Of a DNA stretch of 64,000 nt, positions 55,743 to 64,000 are shown in pieces (position 1 is the first letter of the stretch; every line of letters starts with the position of its first letter). The stretch is taken from NCBI RefSeq assembly GCF_004135585.1, contig NZ_CP035501.1:979001-1043000 (forward strand), in the 5' to 3' direction. Below the pieces are notes generated by a model. That model was given only the letters and a program-made list of their open reading frames with translations, made no database searches and was not told where the DNA came from. Made by a program: the position numbers and the translations under genes. Origin of the DNA: Sphingosinicella sp. BN140058 (GTDB lineage Bacteria; Pseudomonadota; Alphaproteobacteria; Sphingomonadales; Sphingomonadaceae).

Positions 55743-56987
55743 ATGGCGGGGCGCACACCGGTTCTGTTGGGGCTGCTGCTCGCCGGCGCCGTGCCCGCGC
55801 AGGCGGCCGGGCGCTGCTGGCTGCCGACCTGGGCGAGTGCGCAGCAGGTGCCGGAGGAGCGCAACGCCCTCCCCGCCGCGGATCTTACCGATGCCACCTT
55901 GCGTCAGATCGTCCGCGTCAGCGTCGGCGGCGAAGCCGTTCGGGTCCGTATCTCCAATCTCCATGGCACGGCGCCGCTGTTGATCGGCGCGGCCCATGTC
56001 GCGCTCAGCGCGGACCCGGCGAGCCCGCGCCTCCAGCCGGGCGGAATGGTGTTGCGGTTCGCCGGGCGCAGCACGATCACTATTCCGGCAGGCGCCGAAT
56101 ATCTGTCTGATCCGGTCGATCTCGCGGTTCCGTCCCTCGCGCATCTCGCCGTCTCGCTCTTCCTGCCGCAGGCGCCGGCGCAGCAGACGAGTCACCCCGG
56201 CTCGCGGGCGACATCGTATCTCGCCCGCGGCAACGCGGCCGGAGCGGCCGACCTCCCCGGCGCGAAGAGCGTCACCCATTGGTATCAGCTTGCCGCCGTC
56301 GAGGTTGATGCACGGCCGGGATCGTCGGCAATCGTCACGCTCGGCGACTCGATCACCGACGGCTATGGCGTCCAGCCGGACACCGATCTGCGCTGGCCGG
56401 ACCATCTCGCCCGGCGCCTGCAGCAGAAACACGGCCGCGTCGCGGTCCTGAACCACGGCATCGGTGGCAACCGATTGCTCGCCGACGGCCTCGGCCCCAA
56501 CGCGATGGCGCGGTTCGAGCGCGCCATCGCGCAGCCGGGGGTCAGCCACGTGGTCGTACTCGAGGGCGTCAACGATCTCGGCACGCTCGGTCGGGACGGC
56601 GGCGATGCCGCTGCCTATCGAGACCTCGCCGATCGCATGATCGTCGCTTATTCGCAAATCGTGGCAACCGCGCGGGCCCGCGGCGTTCGCGCGATCGGCG
56701 CCACCATCATGCCCTATGGCGGCTCGGACTATTACCGATCCACCGCCGCAAGCGAGGCGGCGCGTCAGGCGGTGAACGACTGGATTCGCCGCCACTTCGA
56801 CGCGGTAATCGATTTCGACAAGGTCATGCGCGATCCGGCCGATCCGCTGCGCCTCCGACCCGATCTCGATTCCGGCGACCACCTTCATCCCTCCCTGGCC
56901 GGCTACAAGGCGATGGCGGAGGCGGTGCCTCTGGACCTGTTCGGCAAGGCAGGATCGCAGCCGAGCTGCCGTCAGACGGCCGAGTGA
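55743..56987 (+). CDS. SGNH-type secreted hydrolase (414 aa)
   Basis: A secreted SGNH hydrolase with an extra N-terminal beta domain (about residues 30-190). Conserved blocks are G-D-S-I-T-D-G-Y-G, G-I-G-G-N-R, E-G-V-N-D-L-G, and D-H-L-H-P-S-L-A-G-Y. The signal peptide is clear (GLLLAGAVPAQAA). It resembles the XynE/rhamnogalacturonan acetylesterase-like group, so an acetylated plant glycan is a fair guess. I start at ATG 55743; the longer frame has no ribosome-binding site and no signal at its start. It is monocistronic, convergent with the DUF486 gene. Confidence 0.85.
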   Translation: MAGRTPVLLGLLLAGAVPAQAAGRCWLPTWASAQQVPEERNALPAADLTDATLRQIVRVSVGGEAVRVRISNLHGTAPLLIGAAHVALSADPASPRLQPGGMVLRFAGRSTITIPAGAEYLSDPVDLAVPSLAHLAVSLFLPQAPAQQTSHPGSRATSYLARGNAAGAADLPGAKSVTHWYQLAAVEVDARPGSSAIVTLGDSITDGYGVQPDTDLRWPDHLARRLQQKHGRVAVLNHGIGGNRLLADGLGPNAMARFERAIAQPGVSHVVVLEGVNDLGTLGRDGGDAAAYRDLADRMIVAYSQIVATARARGVRAIGATIMPYGGSDYYRSTAASEAARQAVNDWIRRHFDAVIDFDKVMRDPADPLRLRPDLDSGDHLHPSLAGYKAMAEAVPLDLFGKAGSQPSCRQTAE

Positions 56988-56990
56988 CGT

Positions 56991-57326
56991 CTATTTGCCG
57001 GTGAACAGAAAGCCGACCGCCGCCATGATGCAGAGAAAGGCGGCGGCGTGGCGCCAGTGGAGCGGCTCGCCGAGGAACAGCACCATGAAACCGCCGAAGA
57101 TGATCAAGGCGATCGCCTCCTGGGTGATCTTGAGCTGCGCCGCCGACCAGCCGCCGGCATAGCCGATCCGGTTCGCCGGTACCGCAAGGCAATATTCGAC
57201 CAGGGCGAGGCCCCAGCTGATCAGGATGACGAGCAGGATCGGCTTGTCCATGCCGCCGCGCAGGTGCCAGTACCAGGCGGCGGTCATGAAAACGTTGGAG
57301 AGAATGAGCAGCAGGATCGTCGGCAT
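56991..57326 (-). CDS. DUF486 (DMT-like) membrane protein (111 aa)
   Basis: A small four-helix inner-membrane protein of the DUF486 family. Key segments are L-I-L-S-N-V-F-M-T-A-A-W-Y-W-H-L, an I-S-W-G-L-A-L-V-E-Y-C-L-A-V-P-A-N-R-I-G helix, and L-K-I-T-Q-E-A-I-A-L-I-I-F-G-G-F-M. Distantly related to small multidrug-type transporters; substrate unknown. ATG 57326 is the natural start of a longer frame. Confidence 0.85.
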   Translation of the reverse strand: MPTILLLILSNVFMTAAWYWHLRGGMDKPILLVILISWGLALVEYCLAVPANRIGYAGGWSAAQLKITQEAIALIIFGGFMVLFLGEPLHWRHAAAFLCIMAAVGFLFTGK

Positions 57327-57358
57327 GGCCTGGGCATGCCACGCCGCGGCCGATGCCG

Positions 57359-57841
57359 CTAGCGCGGGACGGCGTAGCGTTTTGCGATCAGCGCGATCGG
57401 GATGCCGACCAGGATGCAGTGCGAGAACAAGGCATTGGCGATTCCGTAGAGCGTGTTCGGCAGCGGCAGTTCCGGGAAACGCAGCGGGCGCACGATCCAG
57501 TACATGATGATCCACAGCAGGAAGCCGTAGGCGATCCCCGCCACGATCGGGTGGCGCATCAGCGCCGGGATCCGCGGCGCGATCAGCACATAAGCCGCGG
57601 CCATGCAGGCCATGATCGCATAATGGACCGCAAGACCGACTGCGGCCCAGCCCGGCGTCGCCGTCGGCGCGTCTCCGAACGGGCCGCTGGCGACGAAGCG
57701 GAGCACCTGCAGCGGGGTCATGCCGGCCACCCCGGCGAAGACGAAGGCGGAAAGGATGTCGAGCGTACCCGCGACCAACGTCGCGATGATGATCGGGCGG
57801 CCAGCGCCCACCAGATATTTGTTCATCGCCTGCTCGCCCAT
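57359..57841 (-). CDS. Hypothetical four-helix membrane protein (160 aa)
   Basis: Four or five hydrophobic segments and short loops make this an inner-membrane protein. The sequence includes G-T-L-D-I-L-S-A-F-V-F-A-G near the start, an L-A-V-H-Y-A-I-M helix, and Y-G-F-L-L-W-I-I-M-Y-W-I-V. I do not recognise a family. It ends 32 bases before the DUF486 gene, so the two are likely co-transcribed. Confidence 0.7.
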   Translation of the reverse strand: MGEQAMNKYLVGAGRPIIIATLVAGTLDILSAFVFAGVAGMTPLQVLRFVASGPFGDAPTATPGWAAVGLAVHYAIMACMAAAYVLIAPRIPALMRHPIVAGIAYGFLLWIIMYWIVRPLRFPELPLPNTLYGIANALFSHCILVGIPIALIAKRYAVPR

Positions 57842-57902
57842 CAGATCCTCCCTTGCGCCTTGCTCTGGAATGGTGGCGCAACCCGCGCCGAGACTTCAGC
57901 GA

Positions 57903-58526
57903 TCAACTCCCTCCGCGCTGCGGCGCATCGGCAAGTGGGAATCCTCGTTCTGCCTGTCGGTGTACGGACCGTGCGCGGACTTTGGCCCAGTCGCTCTTGA
58001 GCAGGCCGAAGCGAAGCAAGGTGACCCGGCGGCCGGTCGCTTCCGCCCGAATTTCGTCCCGAAGGCGCCCCTCCAACTGCATTCGCGTTCCCAACCAGCC
58101 TGCGACGACCGTGTTCGTCTCTGCAACCAGAGCGATTACCTTCTCGAGGCCACCCGACGAAAATGCCCAGTCCACGATCGCTCGCGCCGTTTCGGCAGCC
58201 ACCGCCTGTTCCAGCGCCTCAGCCTCTCCGACAACCAGGGTGATGGTGAGGGTCAGGTGCCGCCAATCCACCTTGAGAGTGTAGAAGCCGAGCGCCGCGC
58301 CGTCTTCGTTCCGGACGATCGCCAGCGCGAACGACTCGCGGTTGTCGAAGCCGGCGAGGAAGGCACGGGCGCCGCGCTCGCCGACATCTCGGGCGGACTG
58401 GGCAAGCCCGCCCGCCACCCGCTCGTCGGCCAGCCAGCGCCGCAGCGCCGGTAGTTCCTTGTCCGCAAGCGGCCGCAACGTGAAGCGGCCGGTATGGATC
58501 GTTCCGGGCGATCGCCTGCCGATCAT
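57903..58526 (-). CDS. GNAT-family N-acetyltransferase (207 aa)
   Basis: A RimJ/RimL-type GNAT protein. It has an N-terminal L-R-P-L-x-x-x-E-L-P-A-L strand-helix, the A-L-G-F-Y-T-L-K strand, an ITLVVGEAEALEQAVAAE region with the CoA-binding beta4-alpha3, and E-T-N-T-V-V-A-G-W-L in place of the common E-N-x-x-S-x-x-x. The start ATG overlaps the stop of the large RTX/cadherin gene upstream (ATGA), so it is likely translated with it. Target protein or metabolite unknown. Confidence 0.8.
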   Translation of the reverse strand: MIGRRSPGTIHTGRFTLRPLADKELPALRRWLADERVAGGLAQSARDVGERGARAFLAGFDNRESFALAIVRNEDGAALGFYTLKVDWRHLTLTITLVVGEAEALEQAVAAETARAIVDWAFSSGGLEKVIALVAETNTVVAGWLGTRMQLEGRLRDEIRAEATGRRVTLLRFGLLKSDWAKVRARSVHRQAERGFPLADAPQRGGS

Positions 58527-61500
58527 GCGAAATGGAAGCTCGAGGAGTCGAAGGCGAGCGTGCCGGCACCGCTATAGGCTGCGACGAAGCCGAACGTCGC
58601 AAGGTCGCTGACGGCGATTTCGTCGTTCCAATCCACTGCCTCGAACCGGATGTCGCCGTTGGGGAGCCGGGAGGCAGTGGCACCCCACAGGGAAGCCAGG
58701 TTCAGTTCGACCCCGTCAGGCACGTCGAGCACGACGCTCCAATCATCGATCGGCGCCTGAGATATGTTGCGGATCGTCGCCGATTGGACGAGCATCCCTC
58801 CCCACGAGATCGTCGAAGCGGCAGTCAGGCGTGCGTCGCCTGCATCCGCGATGTTCGGCGCCGGATCCCGATCGAAGATCGTGAAGCCGAAATCGCTTGC
58901 CTTGAATGCGGCTCCATCGACCCGCAAGGTCAAGTAGAAGGTGTCGCCAGCCTTGAGGTCCGGCTGATAGCCGGTTCCGACCGTCGAGAAGACCAAACCG
59001 TCGCCGCCAGCGATCAGCGTTTGATTGGTAGGCCCGTTGAAGCCGGAGATCCAGCCGCCGGCAACGGCGCCTGCGCCATCGTAATCGGCGACGATGTCCC
59101 ACATTTTCAGGTGACCATCGACGATAGCATCGGGTTGCACAGTGTAGCGGAAGGTGACGTTATACCCCCCGCCCCAGCGAGGATCGTACCAGCTGTTGAC
59201 GCTGTGGAAGTTGAAGCCCCCGTTGCTGCCGTGGTTGCCGCCGCTGACGGCGATCGCAAGATCGTCGAACACGCTCGCCTGTCCATCACTCGCGGTAATC
59301 CGAACCGAAAGCGGCGCGGCTCCGGCCGGCGGAGTGCCTCTGAGGGTACCGGTAGCCGGGTCGAAGGTCAGCCAATTCGGCAGGGCGTTGCCGTCGGAGA
59401 GCCGTGCCGAAAGCATCAGAGGATCCCCGTCAGCGTCTCTGAAGCTGCCCGCCGGCACTTGGTAGATTGCGGCCGCGCCGCTGGTCCAGCTCTGGTCCGC
59501 CAGCGCCGCCGTCAGCACGGGAGCGTCATTGACGTTCGCTATCGCGACCGCGACATCGACCGAGCTGTGGCTCCCGGACGGATCGGCAACGGCAACGCGT
59601 AGAATGTGGGTCCCGACATCGTTGTCGCCCGGGCTCCGTGCCGTCGAGATCCGGCCTTGCGCATCGACGACGAAGAGGCCGTCGCGATTGCCGTCTACGA
59701 TCGAGAAGAGCAGCGTGTCGCCATCGACGTCGCTCGCGGCGATCTGCGCGACGATGGCTGGAGCAGCATCTTCCGCCGTGCTCAGGCTGCTGTCGGCTGC
59801 GAGAATTGCCGTCGGCACATCATTTGCACCGGTCACCGTGATCGAAAGGGTCGACGTCGACGCGGCGCCATGCTCGTCGACCACGTGATAATCGGCAACC
59901 ACCAAATGGGTCTGCCCGGCGGCGAGCGCCTGATAAGCGGCGTCCGCCGGATCGAAGCTCCAGTCTCCCTGCCCGGTCAGCGCGAGCCCGGCCACCGGCG
60001 TGAGCAGCGAAAAGGTGAGCGTGGCATCGCGATCCTGATCGACCGCCTGCAAGGCGCCGCTGACGGGAGCATGGTCCTCCACCGCCTCGGCGCTTGCCGG
60101 TTGCGCGACCGGAACGTCGTTGACGTTGATGACGTCGACAACGATGTCGGCGATCGCCGTTCCGCCCTGCGCATCCGAAACCTGCAGCTGGAGCGTGTGG
60201 AGACCAACATCGGCGTCAGTAGACGGCCGAGTCGTCGTGAGACCACCGGACGGATCGATCCTGAACAATCCACCATCGTTGCCGCTGACGATCGTGAACA
60301 CCAGCGTGTCCCCGTCGGCATCGAAGGCGCCCCAGCCGGCGATCACCGCGGGGGCGGAATCCTCGAACAGCTGAATGACCTCTGCCGGAACCGCAGTGAA
60401 AGCAGGAACGTCGTTGGTTCCGCTCACCGTAATCAGGACCGCAGACGTCACCTGCACGCCCAGGGGATCAGAAACAGAATAGGGCAAGGTGATCACACGC
60501 GTCTCGCCGGCACCGAGATCCTGATAGGCGGGGTCCGAGGGATCGAAGCTCCAGCTTCCGTCTGCCTCCAGCACGAAGCCCGCAGCCTCACCCGCCGCGC
60601 TGAATACGAGCCCTCCGTTGCCATCACCATCGCTGGCAGCGAGTTGGCCGGTTACGACCGCGCCGTCCTCCACGGCTGCAATGCTGTCGCCGGCAGTCTC
60701 CGGCGCATCGTTCGTCCCGACGATTACGACCGGAACGACCAGGCTCGCGCTCCCGCCATGTCCATCGCTGATCTCGATCCGCAGTTGCAATGCGCCGACA
60801 TCCGCATCTCCCGCAGGCCGGACAGTCCGCACGACGCCGCCCGCGTCGATCGTGAACAGCCCTGCTTCATTGCCTTCGATGATGCTGTAGTGAAGCGGAT
60901 CGCCATCCGGATCTACGGCCCCGACAGTCACCACGGCCTGCGCCGGAGCGTCTTCGGTAACCTCCAGCACCGCAGGCAACGCGCCGACGCGAGGAGCATC
61001 GTTGACGGCGGCAAGCGCCACTTGAATCTTGCCGATGCTCCAGCCGCCATTCGGATCGGCAATTTGGTAGCTGATCGTCGCAACACCGGTGAAATCGGCG
61101 TCCGGACGGAAATGAACGTTGCCGTCGAGACCGATCCAGGCGCTTCCTCCGGTCGTCCCGCTGATCCCAGTGATGTGCATCGGGTCACCGTCTGCATCCG
61201 ACAGCTGGGCGAGCAGAGTGCCGAGCGGGATGCTGAACAGTTGATCCTCAATGCCGCTCAGCGACAGGGTCGCCGCAACGGGGTTTCGGTTCGGCGCTGT
61301 CAGGTCCAGCACGGGCGCACCCGCGCCCTCGCCGAGAAAGCGAAGCTGCTCCACGCCGATGAGCGTATCGAGCCCCTCGACGCCGGCGAGATCGCTGACC
61401 GTCACGGTGCCGTCCAAGGCGATCTCGATATCGTAGTCCGACCTCAGTCCTGCATAGACGGCGGTATCCCGTCCCACGCCACCCTCGATGTGGTCGTCGC

Positions 61501-64000
61501 CGCCGCCTCCGCGCAGAACATCATTGCCTTCGTCTCCAGCAATGAAATCAGGCGAGGCAAAACCGTTGATCGTATCCGCCATCGTCGTCGACTCGTTGCG
61601 CAGCACGATCTGCTGTACGTCGGACCAACTCAGCCGATCGCCGCCCGCGAAGACGAAGGTCTCGATCTTTGCCATCGCGGTCGAGAACTGGCCCTCGACG
61701 GTGAGGGCGAGCCGATCGAGGCCCATGACTTCGATCAGCAGGTCGCCGCCAGCGGCCCCCGTTCGGCTGAAGAACACGTCCGAGACCCCGACGCCAGGGC
61801 CGAACTGCACGATGTCCGTGCCCCCGGCATCGCGTACGCGATCTTCATCATAGGCACGATCGAACAGATAGATGTCGTCGCCGGGGCCGCCGACCAGCAT
61901 ATCGCTGCCGGCGCCTCCATCCAACGTTCCCCCCCCTGTATCGCCGACGATCACATTGTCGCCGTCGAAGTCGATGCCCTCGACCAGCCGGTATAGCTCC
62001 TGCCAAGTCATGACGAGTCCACTGCCGAACTCGAACATGGTGACGGTTGCCCCGCCGTCGTCTTCCGGCGCCGAAGTGCGCGTGACGAATTGGTTTTCGA
62101 TCGTCAGCCGCTCTCCCGTCGCCCGGTTGAGGATGATGAGGTCCGTCCCCGACTCGCTGCGGAACAGGCCGATGTCCTGCGGCCCGTTCATGTCATCGAG
62201 CACGACCCGATTGCCGTCCCACACCGACACCGTACCGGTTGCCGCGCTGAAATGATCGTCCCCGTCCTCTGCGCCCCAAAGGAAGGTTGCGGACGCGCCG
62301 ACGGCGATCACGCGATCCTCGCCGCCCAGGCTGTCGATGGTGCCATTGCCGTCGACGTAGAGGGTTTCCGAACCGTCCGTCGGCGCGACGAAGAGCAGAC
62401 TTGGATCGAAATAGAGCAAATTCGGATCGGGAAGAACCGGTATCGTCTCGGGATCGATGTCCTCGATCAGCGCCTGCACGTCCGCCCAGGACAACAGCGT
62501 GCCATCGTCGAGGACGAAGGCGGTGACGACTGCCTCGAGCCGGCTGGTGTCGTCGGGATCCCCCGATCCTGCGAACTGGTTGTGAATGATGACCCGATCG
62601 CCGGTGTCGCGGAAGATCACGACCAGATCCTCGCTGGCGCCGTCTCGGGCAAAGATCAGGTCCGCGGTCTGTTCCGCGCCTTCCAGGACGAGCGTGTTGC
62701 CAGTCCAGTCGCGCCCGGTCGCGTCGCCGCCGATCAGAGTGTCGAACATCCAGTCGGAGAAGCGGTCGGCCCCGTCTCCGCGCCCGATCACCAAGGTGAC
62801 GCCTCCCGACGAACTGGTGATCTCGTCATTGCCTGCGCCTGGCTCCACCGTGTCGCCCGAATAGACCCACAGAGACTCCGTCGGGTCCTGGAACAGCAAG
62901 GTGCGGCCATCGATGAAGCCGATCGAGACCAGGGCCTCACGGGCGATCCGGATCGTGTCCGGCGCATCGGCGAAGCCGATGACGAGCATTCTTGGATCAT
63001 CTTCGGCAAGGCGGAAGGTGAGATCCTCGAGCGTTGCCGCCGGCAGCATCTCGATTCCGTAGCGGGTGCCTTCCTTCCACTCGGGGATGACCTCATCATG
63101 GCCGTCGCCGACCCCGAACCTGATCGTGTCCGTGCCGCCCCGCCCGACGATGAGGTCGTCGCCCGTGCCGGGGACGAAGACGTCGTTGGTCGTGTTGCCG
63201 TCCTCGTCCGATCCGGTGAGTGCATCATCCCCAGCAGTGCCCGTGGTTCGTCCGGGGATCAGCAGGCCAAGCTCGTGATCGTAAAAGATCCGGGTGCCGT
63301 CTTCGAAGATGATGTCGACGATCGAAAGCCGGCCGGCATCCGCGACCGCAGCGAGCTGCGGCGCGTTGTTGATCCAGGCACCATGGAGGAAGGTGACGGA
63401 GCTCCCGTCGGGCAATTCGAACCGGAGATGGTCGCCCTTGACGCCACCCGCTTCCGAGACCGGGCGGATGCGAAGTGTTTCGGGAGTCGCACCGCGTACG
63501 TAAAGATCGACGCTGTCCCAGCTGTCCGCGGAATAGACGATATCGTCGCCGCCACCTGTCGCGAGCACGACGGCACCACCCGAATGGATTGCCACCACAT
63601 CGTTGCCGGGACCCGCATCGACGATCGTATCGATACCGAGGCCGACGATGGTGTCGTCGCCGCCTGTCCGGTCGGCATCGAGGACTTGTTGCCGGACCTC
63701 GCGGCTGCTCAGGCTGGTTCCATCCGCAAAGTCGAACCGCTCGATCATGTAATAATGACTGCCCGGATCGGCGGGATGGCCGTCGAACGGCGTGCGATCG
63801 ATCAGCAGCGTCTCGCCCGTGGCGACGATCGTCACCAGGATCGAGTGCGGATCGCCGGATGCGCGCGTGAAGGTCACGTCGTCTCGGCTAAGATCCTTGA
63901 ACGTGACGACGTCGATGTCGCGGCCCCAGGAATAATCTTCTTCCTGATCGTATCCGAAGTCACGAATGACGTCGTGGCCATAGCCGATGCCGAAAACGTA
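58523..64000 (-). CDS. Giant RTX/cadherin/VCBS surface protein with CBM2-like C-terminus (partial)
   Basis: The frame is open through the window edge (no start before 64000), giving at least 1825 residues. In order from the N-terminal side: several haemolysin-type calcium-binding and related modules (G-G-x-G-x-D and A-G-x-D-D-I-Y-L-F, for example near 61890-61960 and 61480-61560), then a series of cadherin/VCBS-like repeats (A-x-D-x-D-G-D and N-D-A-P motifs, about 59450-61250), a putative-Ig/He_PIG-like domain (P-N-W-L-T-F-D-P-A-T-G-T-L-R-G-T-P), and a C-terminal region of about 240 residues with two CBM2-like beta-sandwiches (R-N-I-S-Q-A-P-I-D-D-W-S-V-V-L-D-V). It is probably exported by a type I system and acts as an adhesin. 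The last gene of its unit is a GNAT. Confidence 0.88.
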   Translation of the reverse strand, partial: YVFGIGYGHDVIRDFGYDQEEDYSWGRDIDVVTFKDLSRDDVTFTRASGDPHSILVTIVATGETLLIDRTPFDGHPADPGSHYYMIERFDFADGTSLSSREVRQQVLDADRTGGDDTIVGLGIDTIVDAGPGNDVVAIHSGGAVVLATGGGDDIVYSADSWDSVDLYVRGATPETLRIRPVSEAGGVKGDHLRFELPDGSSVTFLHGAWINNAPQLAAVADAGRLSIVDIIFEDGTRIFYDHELGLLIPGRTTGTAGDDALTGSDEDGNTTNDVFVPGTGDDLIVGRGGTDTIRFGVGDGHDEVIPEWKEGTRYGIEMLPAATLEDLTFRLAEDDPRMLVIGFADAPDTIRIAREALVSIGFIDGRTLLFQDPTESLWVYSGDTVEPGAGNDEITSSSGGVTLVIGRGDGADRFSDWMFDTLIGGDATGRDWTGNTLVLEGAEQTADLIFARDGASEDLVVIFRDTGDRVIIHNQFAGSGDPDDTSRLEAVVTAFVLDDGTLLSWADVQALIEDIDPETIPVLPDPNLLYFDPSLLFVAPTDGSETLYVDGNGTIDSLGGEDRVIAVGASATFLWGAEDGDDHFSAATGTVSVWDGNRVVLDDMNGPQDIGLFRSESGTDLIILNRATGERLTIENQFVTRTSAPEDDGGATVTMFEFGSGLVMTWQELYRLVEGIDFDGDNVIVGDTGGGTLDGGAGSDMLVGGPGDDIYLFDRAYDEDRVRDAGGTDIVQFGPGVGVSDVFFSRTGAAGGDLLIEVMGLDRLALTVEGQFSTAMAKIETFVFAGGDRLSWSDVQQIVLRNESTTMADTINGFASPDFIAGDEGNDVLRGGGGDDHIEGGVGRDTAVYAGLRSDYDIEIALDGTVTVSDLAGVEGLDTLIGVEQLRFLGEGAGAPVLDLTAPNRNPVAATLSLSGIEDQLFSIPLGTLLAQLSDADGDPMHITGISGTTGGSAWIGLDGNVHFRPDADFTGVATISYQIADPNGGWSIGKIQVALAAVNDAPRVGALPAVLEVTEDAPAQAVVTVGAVDPDGDPLHYSIIEGNEAGLFTIDAGGVVRTVRPAGDADVGALQLRIEISDGHGGSASLVVPVVIVGTNDAPETAGDSIAAVEDGAVVTGQLAASDGDGNGGLVFSAAGEAAGFVLEADGSWSFDPSDPAYQDLGAGETRVITLPYSVSDPLGVQVTSAVLITVSGTNDVPAFTAVPAEVIQLFEDSAPAVIAGWGAFDADGDTLVFTIVSGNDGGLFRIDPSGGLTTTRPSTDADVGLHTLQLQVSDAQGGTAIADIVVDVINVNDVPVAQPASAEAVEDHAPVSGALQAVDQDRDATLTFSLLTPVAGLALTGQGDWSFDPADAAYQALAAGQTHLVVADYHVVDEHGAASTSTLSITVTGANDVPTAILAADSSLSTAEDAAPAIVAQIAASDVDGDTLLFSIVDGNRDGLFVVDAQGRISTARSPGDNDVGTHILRVAVADPSGSHSSVDVAVAIANVNDAPVLTAALADQSWTSGAAAIYQVPAGSFRDADGDPLMLSARLSDGNALPNWLTFDPATGTLRGTPPAGAAPLSVRITASDGQASVFDDLAIAVSGGNHGSNGGFNFHSVNSWYDPRWGGGYNVTFRYTVQPDAIVDGHLKMWDIVADYDGAGAVAGGWISGFNGPTNQTLIAGGDGLVFSTVGTGYQPDLKAGDTFYLTLRVDGAAFKASDFGFTIFDRDPAPNIADAGDARLTAASTISWGGMLVQSATIRNISQAPIDDWSVVLDVPDGVELNLASLWGATASRLPNGDIRFEAVDWNDEIAVSDLATFGFVAAYSGAGTLAFDSSSFHFA

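Noticed and set aside
59450..61250. Regular repeats that could be taken for a CRISPR or tandem DNA array
   Set aside because: The repeats are protein-level cadherin/VCBS domains of about 100 residues with diverged DNA, not identical short repeats with spacers.

Overview
This window is high-GC DNA with compact operons. It looks like the chromosome of an alphaproteobacterium, most likely a sphingomonad (Sphingomonas or a close relative). The basis is gene content and style: TonB receptor plus phytase, DmeF, a CheC-containing chemotaxis operon, very frequent ATGA/TGATG start-stop overlaps, and many GTG/TTG starts. The genus is inference. I see no rRNA, complete tRNA, CRISPR array, IS element or prophage gene. 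No gene-free stretch exceeds 300 bp.

Layout. (1) 226-13001: a gene for a giant unassigned protein (3430 aa), followed by three tandem paralogs that share a W-(D/N)-G...MPQTPNGS core. This four-gene block has no function I recognise and is the best candidate for an undescribed system. A small secreted protein and a terminator follow. (2) 13746-19079: a phosphorus-scavenging island with a PhoX/DUF839-type protein, a beta-propeller phytase lipoprotein and a TonB-dependent receptor. (3) 19159-25971: mixed housekeeping and membrane genes: a small protein, a YcaQ/AlkX-type DNA glycosylase, an outer-membrane barrel, DoxX, a PAS-GGDEF-EAL-PilZ protein, a possible 48-aa membrane protein, DUF805, and a DmeF-like cation exporter. 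(4) 26105-33519: a GntR/FadR-family regulator with a coupled leader ORF, and a carbohydrate locus encoding GH29 fucosidase, GH35 beta-galactosidase, an SGNH esterase and GH74. Together these match the chemistry of fucosylated, acetylated xyloglucan. (5) 33579-40887: a tightly overlapped six-gene CoA-thioester aromatic operon of the 2-aminobenzoyl-CoA/salicylyl-CoA type. It is interrupted by two palindromic repeat elements that supply the ribosome-binding sites of the genes after them. (6) 40888-43420: SleB-type cell-wall hydrolase and tRNA-guanine transglycosylase. (7) 43477-54147: a nine-gene chemotaxis-like operon, transcribed leftward. It encodes a two-tip soluble MCP, a triple CheW, CheB, CheR, CheA, a STAS protein, a single-domain receiver, CheC and a hybrid histidine kinase. 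(8) 54285-58526: an ArsR-type regulator divergent from a fatty-acid desaturase with a clear palindromic operator, an SGNH esterase, two small membrane proteins and a GNAT acetyltransferase. (9) 58523-64000: a very large RTX/cadherin/VCBS surface protein, open at the right edge of the window, ending in CBM2-like modules.

The genes point to a plant- or detritus-associated bacterium. It appears able to take phosphate from phytate, strip side chains from and cut xyloglucan, attach to plant polysaccharide, use an aromatic acid through CoA thioesters, and tune its behaviour through a chemosensory array and cyclic-di-GMP. All calls come from reading the sequence and from memory of protein families. 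No database search was run.
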